A model generated the notes under the pieces. It had not been told where the DNA came from, searched no databases, and worked only from the letters and a program-made list of their open reading frames with translations. A stretch of 10,015 nt of DNA from Bacteroidales bacterium UBA5507. GTDB lineage: Bacteria > Bacteroidota > Bacteroidia > Bacteroidales > Lentimicrobiaceae. Shown piece by piece: positions 1-9,066 of the stretch; position 1 is the first letter of the stretch; the number at the start of each line of letters is the position of its first letter. The position numbers and the translations under genes were made by a program. Location of the stretch: contig DIOT01000021.1 of the NCBI GenBank assembly GCA_002426195.1, positions 1 to 10,015 of the forward strand. The letters are read 5' to 3'.

Positions 1-2976
1 GGTACCGTTACCGATTCAAACGGTGAACCTGTTATTGGAGCAACAATTATTGTAAAAGCTAATCCTTCGCACGGTACAGTAACCGATATAGATGGTAATT
101 TCATTTTATCTAATTTACCTGAAAACGCTGTACTGCAAGTTACCTACGTAGGTATGAAACCGCAAGAAATTATTACGGCAGGAAGAAACATAATCGATGT
201 CTTAATGGAAGCTGATACGGAGTTGTTGGATGAACTTGTGGTAGTGGGATATGGGACAATGAGAAAAAGTGATTTGACTGGAGGAATAAGTACAGTTTCA
301 GGAGATGCGATAACAAACCGAAAAAACTCTCAAGTATCACTTGCACTACAAGGAGCAGCTTCAGGAGTGATGGTTAATCGCAGTAGCGGTGATCCCGGTA
401 CTACTGCAAGTATACGTATAAGAGGAGTCACATCAATTGGTAATAGTAATCCGCTTATAATTGTAGATGGAGTACCAATGGATAATATTGATCAGATAAA
501 TCCAAACGATATTGAAAGTATTTCAGTTATGAAAGACGCTGCATCATCTTCAATTTATGGCTCAAGAGCTGCAGCTGGAGTAATTCTTGTAAATACAAAA
601 AGATCTAAAGATGGAGAGTTGAGTTTTAATTATGATTTCAACTTCGGTATAGAAACTCCTACGGTAAGACCGGATGTTGTAAATGTTATCAGATATATGG
701 AAATGAGTAATGAGTTAGCATGGAATGATCAGGGTAATATAAGTGAAGAACATCCAGTATATCCTAAAGATTTAATTGACAATTATATTCAATTGAATAC
801 TGAAAACAAAGATAAATATCCAATCACCGATTGGGAGAATTTAATTATGAAGAAAAACGCTCCTCTCCATAGACATAACTTAACAATAAGTGGAGGTTCT
901 AAGAATGTAAAAGTAAACGGGTCATTATCATACGAAAAAGTCGAAGGATTATATTCGCACAGATATTTTGAGAGGTTGAATTCAAGAATAAATACAGATG
1001 TCACAATAGTAGAAAACTTCTTGGATGCTAAAATGGATTTCTTTTTTCTGAGAAATATTCAAGAAAGACCCATCACTAGTCCTGGTAGGTTGGGATATAT
1101 GACTGCCCCAATTTATCCAGCAAAATGGGAAGACGGTAGAGTTGCTGGGGGAAAGAACGGTGATAACCCCTATGGTCAACTTGTTTATGGAGGTACAGGA
1201 ATCCACCATGGTAATCTTATTGGAGGCAAGCTGGAAGTTAACTTAATGCCCATTAAGGGACTTAATTTAAAAGCACTCGTTTCTCCTTCATTAAATTTTG
1301 ATTTATCAAAATCATTTACGAAAAAAGTTGCTTATTACGATGCTGAAGATCCGTTACTATTTTTAGGATATCTAACAGGAAAAACTAGAACAAATCTTTA
1401 TGAATCCAGAAACCATAATCAAAATTATACTATTCAATTAATTGCAAACTACGAAAATCAATTTGAAAAACATACTATAAACTCTATGGCTGGATATGAA
1501 GAATACAGTTCATTCACAGAGAATCTAGATGCATCTAGAGAAAATTTTGAATTTACGTATTACCCATATCTAAGTTTAGGACCACTAGATCTAAGAGATA
1601 ATTCGGGGAATGCTTTTGCGAATTCATATCGGTCGGTCTTCAGTCGAATTATGTACAACTACAATAACAAATATCTCCTTCAAGGAAACATTAGAGGAGA
1701 TGCCTCTTCACGCTTTCATCCAAATCACAGATGGGGATATTTCCCATCATTATCAGCGGGATGGATAGTATCAAGTGAGCCTTTTTGGAAGAGTACAGAA
1801 GCTTTCTCATATTTAAAATTAAGAGCATCCTATGGTACTTTGGGAAATGAACGAATTGGAAACTATCCTTATCAATCAACTTTATCATTTACTCCTGGAA
1901 TTTTGTTTTTTGACGGTCCAAACATAATTTCTTCCACATCGGCAGCTCAAATCAAATGGGCAATTCCAAATATAACATGGGAGAAAACGGAGTCTTATAA
2001 TATTGGGATAGATGCTTATTTTGTTAATAATAAACTGTCTTTAACTGGAGACCTATATAGTAAAAGAACTACCAACATGCTGTTAGCTCTAGAAATTCCA
2101 AGTTTTATAGGGTTTAACAATCCTGATCAAAATGCAGGTTTGATGCAAATTCAAGGATGGGATGTTGAAATAGGTTGGCGTGATAAAATTGGGGATATTA
2201 ATTACTCTGTCTCAGCAAATTTATTCGATTCCAGAACATACATTAAAAACTTGAGTGGAACGGCTTTCATAGGGGATCAAATAACTGCGGAAGGAACAGA
2301 ATTCCAAGAATGGTATGGTTATAAGACAAATGGATTATTTCAAACTCAAGAAGAAGTCGACAATTTGCCCAAAGTAAGCAGTTCCGTTAAACCTGGAGAC
2401 GTGAAATTTATTGATGTTAGTGGACCAGAAGGGGTCCCCGATGGCATGATTTCTCCTGATTATGATCGTATACCACTAGGAGGCTCACTACCAAGATATC
2501 AATTTGGTAGTAACATTAATATAGAATACAAAAACTTTGACTTTGGTATGGTTATTCAAGGAGTCGGGAGGCAATTAATTCCTATAAATAACGAAATAAT
2601 GCCTCTTAGAACACGTGGTTGGTATACAGTCCCTGAAATCTATGATGAAAATTACTGGAGCTATTACAATACTGATGAAGATAACATAAATGCAAAATAT
2701 CCTAGATTAAGTGATATAGGAAATGATCAAAATTATACTATGTCTGACTTTTGGTTAATAAATGGTGCATATCTGCGAATAAAGAATCTTAATGTAGGTT
2801 ACTCATTGTCAAGTTCTTTTTTACAAAAAATTTATATTAAAAACATTAGATTATATTGTAATATAAGCGACTTATATAGTTTTGACAATTTTATAAAAGG
2901 TTATGATACTGAAGCAAGAAGCTCAAGCTATCCTATTACTACAACTATCTTATTTGGTGTTAATTTAATGTTCTAA
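1..2976 (+). CDS. susC: SusC/RagA-family TonB-linked outer-membrane transporter, 5' end cut by window
   Basis: The reading frame is open from base 1 and ends with TAA at 2974-2976, giving 991 visible residues. The ATG at 154 is internal, because the frame upstream of it already encodes family sequence. Visible residues 1-75 form most of a carboxypeptidase-D-like regulatory domain (GTVTDSNGEPVIGAT, then GTVTDIDGNF). A TonB-box-like stretch, DELVVVGYG, follows at residues 77-85. The plug domain runs to about residue 200 with the SusC hallmarks NPLIIVDGVP and SRAAAGVILVNTK. The rest is a long beta-barrel ending in aromatic Phe (LFGVNLMF), as expected for BAM-inserted barrels. Such proteins form the barrel under a SusD lid and import oligosaccharides or other ligands using TonB energy. 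The signal peptide is missing, and whether an STN signalling domain lies upstream cannot be seen. SusC denotes the family; nothing suggests starch as the ligand. The family call is very secure. Confidence 0.97.
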   Translation, partial: GTVTDSNGEPVIGATIIVKANPSHGTVTDIDGNFILSNLPENAVLQVTYVGMKPQEIITAGRNIIDVLMEADTELLDELVVVGYGTMRKSDLTGGISTVSGDAITNRKNSQVSLALQGAASGVMVNRSSGDPGTTASIRIRGVTSIGNSNPLIIVDGVPMDNIDQINPNDIESISVMKDAASSSIYGSRAAAGVILVNTKRSKDGELSFNYDFNFGIETPTVRPDVVNVIRYMEMSNELAWNDQGNISEEHPVYPKDLIDNYIQLNTENKDKYPITDWENLIMKKNAPLHRHNLTISGGSKNVKVNGSLSYEKVEGLYSHRYFERLNSRINTDVTIVENFLDAKMDFFFLRNIQERPITSPGRLGYMTAPIYPAKWEDGRVAGGKNGDNPYGQLVYGGTGIHHGNLIGGKLEVNLMPIKGLNLKALVSPSLNFDLSKSFTKKVAYYDAEDPLLFLGYLTGKTRTNLYESRNHNQNYTIQLIANYENQFEKHTINSMAGYEEYSSFTENLDASRENFEFTYYPYLSLGPLDLRDNSGNAFANSYRSVFSRIMYNYNNKYLLQGNIRGDASSRFHPNHRWGYFPSLSAGWIVSSEPFWKSTEAFSYLKLRASYGTLGNERIGNYPYQSTLSFTPGILFFDGPNIISSTSAAQIKWAIPNITWEKTESYNIGIDAYFVNNKLSLTGDLYSKRTTNMLLALEIPSFIGFNNPDQNAGLMQIQGWDVEIGWRDKIGDINYSVSANLFDSRTYIKNLSGTAFIGDQITAEGTEFQEWYGYKTNGLFQTQEEVDNLPKVSSSVKPGDVKFIDVSGPEGVPDGMISPDYDRIPLGGSLPRYQFGSNINIEYKNFDFGMVIQGVGRQLIPINNEIMPLRTRGWYTVPEIYDENYWSYYNTDEDNINAKYPRLSDIGNDQNYTMSDFWLINGAYLRIKNLNVGYSLSSSFLQKIYIKNIRLYCNISDLYSFDNFIKGYDTEARSSSYPITTTILFGVNLMF
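1524..1539. repeat. Perfect 16-bp palindrome inside susC
   Basis: TCTAGATGCATCTAGA equals its own reverse complement and lies within barrel-coding sequence (residues around NLDASRE). There is no accompanying promoter-like sequence or repeat copy that I can see, so a regulatory role is not supported and chance is the simplest explanation. Confidence 0.7.
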
Positions 2977-2981
2977 ACACA

Positions 2982-4685
2982 ATGAAAATGAAATCAAATA
3001 TTAAAATAATAATTATTGCAAACTTGTTTGTATTGCTAAGTGCCTGTGTTGATTTAAATTTAAATCCATTGTCGGAAGCTTCTTCAGAAACATGGTTTAA
3101 AGAAGTTGACCAATTTGAAATGTCTGTCAATGATTTATTTAAACCTGCTTTCTGGCAAGTTGACGATATTGAATGGACAGATGACTATGTGAGACGAGAA
3201 ATATTAAACGCTATAACTAATGGAACATTAAATAGTGATTGGGCCTATTTAGCAAACGCATGGTCAAATAAGTACAAGGCAATTGCTAGGTCTAATTCAA
3301 TTCTAAATTATATTGATTTCGCAAACATTCCTCAAACCTCAAAAGATATTATTATTGGTAACGCTGCTTTTGTAAGGGCGGCGCAGTATTCTTACCTCAT
3401 TGATCATTGGGGTGATGTTGTTCTCTACACAGAATTATTAAGTTTGGAAGATGCATTCGCCTTAGGAAGAACAGAAAAGAGTAAAGTTTTATCACAAATA
3501 TACGAAGATTTTGATACAGCGATAGCCAAATTACCTGTATCATATGGCGGAAAACAGCTTGCGACAAAAGGTGCTGCTTTGGCAATGAAAGCCAGAATTG
3601 CTTTGCATCAAGAAGATTGGGTAGTTGCCCGTAATGCATCTAAAGCATGTCTTGACTTAGGTATTTACGATTTGTTTCCCAATTATGGTGAGTTGTTTAA
3701 GTCTTCTACTAAGAATCCAAAAGAAGTAATTTTCGCAATTCCCGCATCTGAGGAATTCGGAGTCTACAACCTTTGGCCTGTAATTTCTGTACAGGGTGTA
3801 ATATCTCGTATTTCAGGGGGACAAGCAAATAATTATCCTTCTTTCGAATTGTTCTGTGCTTATCCATGTACTGATGGACTTCCAATAAATAAATCACCTC
3901 TGTTCAATCCTAGAGAACCTTTCCTGAATAGGGATCCTCGTTTGTTAGAGACAATTGTTCCCTTTGGTGAAAATTATTTTGGATATCCTTATTATTCACA
4001 CCCAGACTCATTAACTGTGTTTAATACAAATACAGGAGCATTTGTAAAGAATGCAAATGCATTATCTGTCGATCGTTATGCACCATACAATGGTTTATTA
4101 TGGAAAAAAGGAGTAGATCAATTCTGGTTTGACAATATTGTGAGAAATAAAAATGATTTAATCATTATGCGTTATGCTGATGTTCTCCTAATGTATGCAG
4201 AAGCTAAAATTGAATTAAATGATATAGATCAATCAGTATTTGATGCAATAAACATGGTGAGAGCACGAGCTTATAAAGTAAGCATTTCAGACACCTCAAA
4301 TTATCCAGCTGTAGTTGAGCAAGATCAAAATAAATTACGTCAACTCCTTCGTAATGAAAGAAGAATTGAATTTGCCTATGAGCCACATCGATATATGGAT
4401 ATTATTCGCTGGAAATTGGCAGAGAAGGTATTAAAAAAACCAATTTATGGTTTACTACCTGTTGATCTTTTAAGAAAAAAAATTATTGATAAGGGTCTAT
4501 GGTTTTTTCCAGATATTCCGGAAATTGACGAGGAATATATTGCGGATCTAGGATCTATGTATGAAGTCGGTTATTATCGTATTTTGTCGAGGCCAAATTT
4601 TGATATATCAAAACAGTATTTATGGCCCATTCCTAGCAAAGAAATCAGAATAAACACAAATATGACTCAGAATCCAGGGTATTAA
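2982..4685 (+). CDS. susD: SusD/RagB-family surface glycan-binding lipoprotein
   Basis: This 567-residue protein starts 5 bases after the susC stop, so the two are almost certainly co-transcribed and function as one complex. The N-terminus has Lys residues, a hydrophobic core and a lipobox LSAC with Cys22 as the likely lipidated residue, giving an outer-membrane lipoprotein. Family landmarks appear in order: FVRAAQYSYL and HWGDVVL (residues 130-148), helical TPR-like segments such as GAALAMKARIAL, a NRDPRL motif, IIMRYADVLLMYAEAK, RNERRIEF at 457-464 with the following RYMDIIRW, and the classic C-terminal LWPIP...TQNPGY ending at residue 567. SusD proteins cap the SusC barrel and bind the ligand at the cell surface. 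Length is normal and no key region is missing. A second ATG two codons downstream (2988) would serve equally well as a start. The ligand cannot be inferred from the sequence. Confidence 0.97.
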   Translation: MKMKSNIKIIIIANLFVLLSACVDLNLNPLSEASSETWFKEVDQFEMSVNDLFKPAFWQVDDIEWTDDYVRREILNAITNGTLNSDWAYLANAWSNKYKAIARSNSILNYIDFANIPQTSKDIIIGNAAFVRAAQYSYLIDHWGDVVLYTELLSLEDAFALGRTEKSKVLSQIYEDFDTAIAKLPVSYGGKQLATKGAALAMKARIALHQEDWVVARNASKACLDLGIYDLFPNYGELFKSSTKNPKEVIFAIPASEEFGVYNLWPVISVQGVISRISGGQANNYPSFELFCAYPCTDGLPINKSPLFNPREPFLNRDPRLLETIVPFGENYFGYPYYSHPDSLTVFNTNTGAFVKNANALSVDRYAPYNGLLWKKGVDQFWFDNIVRNKNDLIIMRYADVLLMYAEAKIELNDIDQSVFDAINMVRARAYKVSISDTSNYPAVVEQDQNKLRQLLRNERRIEFAYEPHRYMDIIRWKLAEKVLKKPIYGLLPVDLLRKKIIDKGLWFFPDIPEIDEEYIADLGSMYEVGYYRILSRPNFDISKQYLWPIPSKEIRINTNMTQNPGY

Positions 4686-4696
4686 AAATAAGAGAT

Positions 4697-7645
4697 ATGT
4701 CAACTTCAACAAATACTTTCAATTTTATTATTTTCTTCTTCTTGTTAGCTACTAACATTTGCGCTACAGGTACTCCAAATAAAAGCCATAATTTTATTTT
4801 ACAATCTGAAAGAGAAATCCCTGTTATTGACACAGTTGATATAGTAATTGTGGGTGGAACAACTGCAGCCGTTAGTGCTGCCGTTTCTTCTTCTCAGCAA
4901 GGAAGTAAGGTGTTCCTTCTTTCCTCTAAACCTTATCTAGGAGAAGACATGTGTGCAACTCTGCGTTTAGAAATTGATAACGATAGAATTCTGAAAACGA
5001 ATATTGAAAAAGCAATCTTTAAAGACCAATTAACAACTACGCCACTTCATGTAAAGTCGTTGTTAAGCGAACAATTAATAGATAATAATGTCAATTTTGT
5101 TTTTAACTCATTCGTTACCGACATTTTATGGGATGAAAATAATAATCCCGCAGGTATCATAATTGCAAACCGAGCTGGGAGACAGGCAGTTAAAGGCAAA
5201 GTGATTATTGATGCGACTGACAGAGGTTGGGTTTGCAGGATGGCTGGAGCAGAGGCCTACTTGTGGAAGGAAAAAGAGATTGAATTTGAGCGGACTGTAG
5301 TGTTGCCGGGAAAAGACGAGGAAAATCCTAATTATATTACACACCATTTAAAAATTGAAATGCCAAATTTGCACTTTGAATCTTTTGCCTCTGCAGAACA
5401 AACTGCACGTGAAAAGACCTACACAAAAGGTCAGCTGAGAGCTTCTGAATCACTTTTTCATATTCCACCTGATCCAATAAAATGCAAACTAAATGCTGAT
5501 TCTTGGAAGAACGAGGCAAAAGTAGCGATTGGTCATTTTCAGACAAAAGACTTTGAAAATCTATTTATTTTGAGTGGTAGTGCCGATATCCCGAGAGCGA
5601 CCGCAGATAAGCTGTTGAAGCCTGCTGCTATGACTGAAATAGCAACCGCTGTTGGCAAATTAGCAGCGGCACTTGTCGGACGACTTGAAAACACGAACAA
5701 GGTGTTCTTTAAAACAATTCAAAACAAAGCAAATTCGGTCGGAGATGTTAAAGAAGTGTTGACCGGATTAAGACCGACAAATCAAAAGGAATATCAAACA
5801 ATAACTTTTCCAGAAACAAATTTACCAGTTACAACTCATTATGATGTAGTTGTTGTTGGAGGTGGAACATCGGGTGCAGCTGCTGCAATAGCAGCTGGTT
5901 TTTGGGGAATGAATGTGTTAGTTGTTGAATATTTGGAAGGATTAGGAGGGATAGGTACTCTGGGACTTATTGGTAAACCATTTCACGGAAGAAAAATTGG
6001 TTTTGCTTCTGAAGTTCCTTTCCCTGATGGAAATGCAGAACCGAAGATGGAATGGTATAGATCACAAATAAAAAGAGTAGGTGGTGATATTTGGTTGGGT
6101 ACTATGGGTGTCGGTGCATATGTTGAAAATAATATTTTAAAAGGAGTGGCAATTTGTACACCTGAGGGTAGAGCCATAGTTACAGCTCAAGTAGTAATTG
6201 ATGCCACTGGAAGTGCTGATGTTGCAATTGCAGCAGGATCAAACTACATGTACGGTGATATAGAGGAGAATGATATTGCTCTCCAGGGCACAGGATTTTC
6301 TTCTCGACCTTTAAAAGGTAATTATTACAATAGTGATTATTTACTTGTTGATGAATCAGATATGGTTGACGTATGGAGAACATTAGTTAGTGTCCACATT
6401 ACAAAAGCTGAGGAGAAAGTGTATGATGCTGTTCCAATCATTCAAAATCGTGAAAGAAGGAGAATGGTCGGTGATTTTGTTTTAAGTTATCTTGATCAAG
6501 TTTCAGAAAGAACATTTCCAGACGTTATTGTAATTTCAAGTAGTACATATGATTCTCACGGATATCCAAGTTCACCTTATTTTGCTCTTTTACCTCATGA
6601 TAGTATTTCGAAAAAAATGAATCAACCAGCACCAGGAGGTACATGTTTTACACCTTATCGTTGTTTATTACCAAAAAAATTGGAAGGTATTCTTGTAACC
6701 GGATTAGGAATTAGTATGGAAAGAGATGCCACAGCAATGATTCGTATGCAACTTGATTTAGCAAATCAAGGCTACGCTGCGGGTGTAGCTGCAATGTTAG
6801 CGATAACTAATAATGTTCAGCCAAGGAATATTAATATTAAAGAACTACAAAAAATGCTTATAGATAAAGGTAATCTTCCCGACTCTGTTTTATATCTTGA
6901 AGACTCTTTTCCTTTATCTAATGAGCTTATTTACGAAGCGATTAAATCTTACGGGTTGGCCACAAATCCTGAAACTGCAGGAAAACCATTAGCTATAATT
7001 CTTTCTCATAAAGAAAAAGCATTACCGATAATAAAAAATGAATATAAGAAATCTACTGGGAAAAGGAAACTCCTTTATGCGCAAATTTTGGGTATATGTG
7101 GAGAAGAAGAAGGTGTACCAACTCTCATTTCTGAACTAGAAAAATTTGCTGAATGGGACGACAAAATTTATCAAGGTTCTATGGCGGATTATGCTCATTT
7201 GCCAACTCCAATAGATGCGATGATTCTTGCACTTGGATATAGTGGTAGTAAATCTGGGTTACCAATAATTTTGAAATTAACTGATAGACTAGATTCGAGC
7301 GTTACATTATCTCACCATAGGTCAATTGCTTTGGCTTTAGAAAAAATAGCTGAAAAGTCGGCTACAGAATCACTTGCTAAACTTTTACAAAAACCTGGAA
7401 TGCAGGGTTATACGATGCAAAACTTAGAGGATGCATTAACAGAGTTGGATAATGATGGAAAAGGCCCAAATCCGGTTAGAAATTCTTCATATGAGAAAAG
7501 GACAAGATCATTACGTGAAATTCTTTTAGCACGTGCCTTGTATAAATGTGGAGACTTTAAAGGAATTGGTGAAGGTATTTTAAAAAACTATCAAAATGAT
7601 ATGAGAGGATTATTTGTTCGTCACGCAAATCAAATTCTGAATTAA
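4697..7645 (+). CDS. Exported tandem FAD-dependent oxidoreductase (FAD_oxidored type) with helical-repeat C-terminus
   Basis: This 982-residue protein follows susD by 11 bases. Residues 10-23 are a hydrophobic export segment, with plausible cleavage after NICA; no good lipobox is visible, and the segment before it (MSTSTNTFN) lacks Lys/Arg, which is atypical. Two FAD_oxidored-like halves follow. The first (about 45-330) has IVIVGG with a degenerate nucleotide loop GGTTAA at 53-58 and a degenerate DATDRGW at 172-178. The second (about 380-715) has a canonical GGGTSG at 388-393, DATGSAD at 502-508, PYRCLLP from 653 and ERDATAM from 675, all typical of the family. Residues from about 765 to 900 read as HEAT/ARM-like helices. 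The second half probably binds FAD and is catalytic; the first may be structural. Some relatives are annotated as xanthan lyase, a label not supported by this flavin fold. The substrate is unknown; context points to a redox step on a transported, possibly sulfated, compound outside the cytoplasm. Confidence 0.88.
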   Translation: MSTSTNTFNFIIFFFLLATNICATGTPNKSHNFILQSEREIPVIDTVDIVIVGGTTAAVSAAVSSSQQGSKVFLLSSKPYLGEDMCATLRLEIDNDRILKTNIEKAIFKDQLTTTPLHVKSLLSEQLIDNNVNFVFNSFVTDILWDENNNPAGIIIANRAGRQAVKGKVIIDATDRGWVCRMAGAEAYLWKEKEIEFERTVVLPGKDEENPNYITHHLKIEMPNLHFESFASAEQTAREKTYTKGQLRASESLFHIPPDPIKCKLNADSWKNEAKVAIGHFQTKDFENLFILSGSADIPRATADKLLKPAAMTEIATAVGKLAAALVGRLENTNKVFFKTIQNKANSVGDVKEVLTGLRPTNQKEYQTITFPETNLPVTTHYDVVVVGGGTSGAAAAIAAGFWGMNVLVVEYLEGLGGIGTLGLIGKPFHGRKIGFASEVPFPDGNAEPKMEWYRSQIKRVGGDIWLGTMGVGAYVENNILKGVAICTPEGRAIVTAQVVIDATGSADVAIAAGSNYMYGDIEENDIALQGTGFSSRPLKGNYYNSDYLLVDESDMVDVWRTLVSVHITKAEEKVYDAVPIIQNRERRRMVGDFVLSYLDQVSERTFPDVIVISSSTYDSHGYPSSPYFALLPHDSISKKMNQPAPGGTCFTPYRCLLPKKLEGILVTGLGISMERDATAMIRMQLDLANQGYAAGVAAMLAITNNVQPRNINIKELQKMLIDKGNLPDSVLYLEDSFPLSNELIYEAIKSYGLATNPETAGKPLAIILSHKEKALPIIKNEYKKSTGKRKLLYAQILGICGEEEGVPTLISELEKFAEWDDKIYQGSMADYAHLPTPIDAMILALGYSGSKSGLPIILKLTDRLDSSVTLSHHRSIALALEKIAEKSATESLAKLLQKPGMQGYTMQNLEDALTELDNDGKGPNPVRNSSYEKRTRSLREILLARALYKCGDFKGIGEGILKNYQNDMRGLFVRHANQILN

Positions 7646-7658
7646 TTTTTCAAAATAT

Positions 7659-9062
7659 ATGAAACCGATATCAAAAATTTTTCTTTCGGCAGTCTGCCTT
7701 TCTCCTGTTTATTCTTTTGCTCAGCAATCGCCCAGTTTTATATTGATCATGATGGACGATATGGGTTACGGAGACTTGGGCCTCATGGGCGTTACAAACT
7801 ACAAAACTCCTAATCTGGATAGAATGCGGCACGATGGAATGATGTTCACCCATTTCTATTCGGCACAGGCTGTCAGCGGCGCCTCACGCGCAGGATTGTT
7901 GACGGGTTCCTATCCGAACAGAATCGGGATTAGTGGTGCACCGGGACCATCTGCTACAACCGGTATCAACGAAAACGAAGTAACCATTGCCGAATTGTTG
8001 AAACAAAAGGGTTACAAAACGGCCATTTACGGAAAGTGGCATTTGGGACATCTTACCCAGTTTTTACCGACCAACCACGGGTTCGATGAATATTATGGAA
8101 TTCCCTACTCCAACGATATGTGGCCGAATCATCCTACTGGAAAATACCCGCCGCTACCGCTGATAGAAGGAACAAAAACCATCGAAGAGAATCCTGACCA
8201 GAGCCGTTTTACAACCGATTTTACTGATAGAGCCATCAACTTTATCGAAAAGAACCGGAACAATCCGTTTTTCATTTATTTGGCTCATCCCATGCCGCAT
8301 GTTCCACTCTTTGTGTCGGATAAATTCAAAGGAAAAAGCGAACAAGGATTGTATGGCGATGTGATGATGGAAATCGATTGGAGTATCGGGCAAATTCTTA
8401 ATAAACTGGAAGAACTGAAATTAGACGAAAACACGCTCGTAATTGTAACTTCCGATAATGGGCCGTGGATCAATTACGGCAATCACGCCGGTTCCACAGG
8501 CAGTTTGCGTGAAGGAAAAGGCACTTCTTTCGAGGGAGGACAACGAGTTCCCTGCATAATGAAATGGCCGGGAAAAATAGAACCCGGCAGTGTGAGCAAC
8601 AAACTGGCATCAGCTATCGATATTCTACCTACGTTGGCAGAAATAAGTAACGCTAAGTTACCTGAACACAAAATTGACGGAGTCAGCCTGATACCCTTAC
8701 TTTATCAGAAAGAAAATGCCAATCCCAGGGAATACTTCTTGTATTATTATCGGGAAAACGACCTGGAAGCTATCACCGATGGCACTTATAAACTGATCTT
8801 TCCACACAAGCATCGCACCTACGAGGGATTTTTTCCCGGAAAAGATGGTTTTCCGGGAAAAGTAAATGAAAATAAATCGTTTGAGACAATGCAGTTGTTT
8901 GATTTACGACGGGATCCGGGCGAAAGATACGATGTATTTTCAGAATATCCGGAAATGGTAAAAAAATTACAGAAAATAGCTGACGAAGCCAGAATCGATT
9001 TGGGAGATAATTTAACGGGATCAATTGGTAACAATAGACGCGAGATAGGAAAGTTGGATTAG
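7659..9062 (+). CDS. Exported serine-type S1 family sulfatase (arylsulfatase A-like)
   Basis: This 467-residue enzyme, normal for the family, starts 13 bases after the FAD gene. The signal peptide MKPISKIFLS...YSFA probably has type I cleavage after Ala21, so it is exported to the periplasm or beyond. The sulfatase fold is complete. Metal ligands are Asp33 and Asp34 in MMDDMGYGD. The formylglycine signature is SGASR at 73-77 followed by AGLLTG. GKWHLG carries Lys126 and His128. His214 is in PHVP, Asp266 and Asn267 are in SDNGPW, and Lys287 is in REGKG. The C-terminal subdomain contains LFDLRRDPGE. It should hydrolyse a sulfate ester after Ser73 is converted to formylglycine; a serine-type site needs an anaerobic radical-SAM maturase (anSME), which is not in the window. 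The subfamily and whether the substrate is a sugar or an aryl sulfate cannot be decided. The gene is clearly richer in G+C than the three upstream genes. Confidence 0.96.
   Translation: MKPISKIFLSAVCLSPVYSFAQQSPSFILIMMDDMGYGDLGLMGVTNYKTPNLDRMRHDGMMFTHFYSAQAVSGASRAGLLTGSYPNRIGISGAPGPSATTGINENEVTIAELLKQKGYKTAIYGKWHLGHLTQFLPTNHGFDEYYGIPYSNDMWPNHPTGKYPPLPLIEGTKTIEENPDQSRFTTDFTDRAINFIEKNRNNPFFIYLAHPMPHVPLFVSDKFKGKSEQGLYGDVMMEIDWSIGQILNKLEELKLDENTLVIVTSDNGPWINYGNHAGSTGSLREGKGTSFEGGQRVPCIMKWPGKIEPGSVSNKLASAIDILPTLAEISNAKLPEHKIDGVSLIPLLYQKENANPREYFLYYYRENDLEAITDGTYKLIFPHKHRTYEGFFPGKDGFPGKVNENKSFETMQLFDLRRDPGERYDVFSEYPEMVKKLQKIADEARIDLGDNLTGSIGNNRREIGKLD
8831..8861 (+). repeat. Perfect 13-bp inverted repeat inside the sulfatase gene
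   Basis: The arm TTTTCCCGGAAAA (8831-8843) is the exact reverse complement of TTTTCCGGGAAAA (8849-8861), with GATGG between them. It lies in frame in the sulfatase and encodes FFPGKDGFPGK (residues 392-401 plus the preceding Phe), where FPGK is repeated. No U-run follows on either strand, so it does not look like a terminator. It may simply result from encoding FPGK twice with complementary codons. Confidence 0.75.
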
Positions 9063-9066
9063 TAAT

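Noticed and set aside
154..156. The ATG at 154 as the true start of the SusC-like gene.
   Set aside because: The frame is open from base 1 and encodes the expected regulatory-domain sequence (GTVTD...VTYVGM) directly upstream, so the Met is internal.
1524..1539. The 16-bp palindrome as an operator or attachment site.
   Set aside because: It is deep in barrel-coding sequence with no promoter, second copy or mobile-element signature nearby.
2437..2448. Short GGGGTCCCC inverted repeat in susC.
   Set aside because: The arms are only four bases and lie in coding sequence; this is within chance expectation.
4697..7645. Annotation of the FAD protein as a polysaccharide (xanthan) lyase.
   Set aside because: The sequence shows two flavin Rossmann-type halves and no lyase fold or motif; that label appears to be a propagated name in this family.
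7643..7658. TAATTTTT just before the sulfatase start, resembling the Bacteroidota -7 element TAnnTTTG.
   Set aside because: The final G is missing, no -33 element is visible at proper spacing, and the gap is too short for an independent promoter. Co-transcription is the simpler reading.
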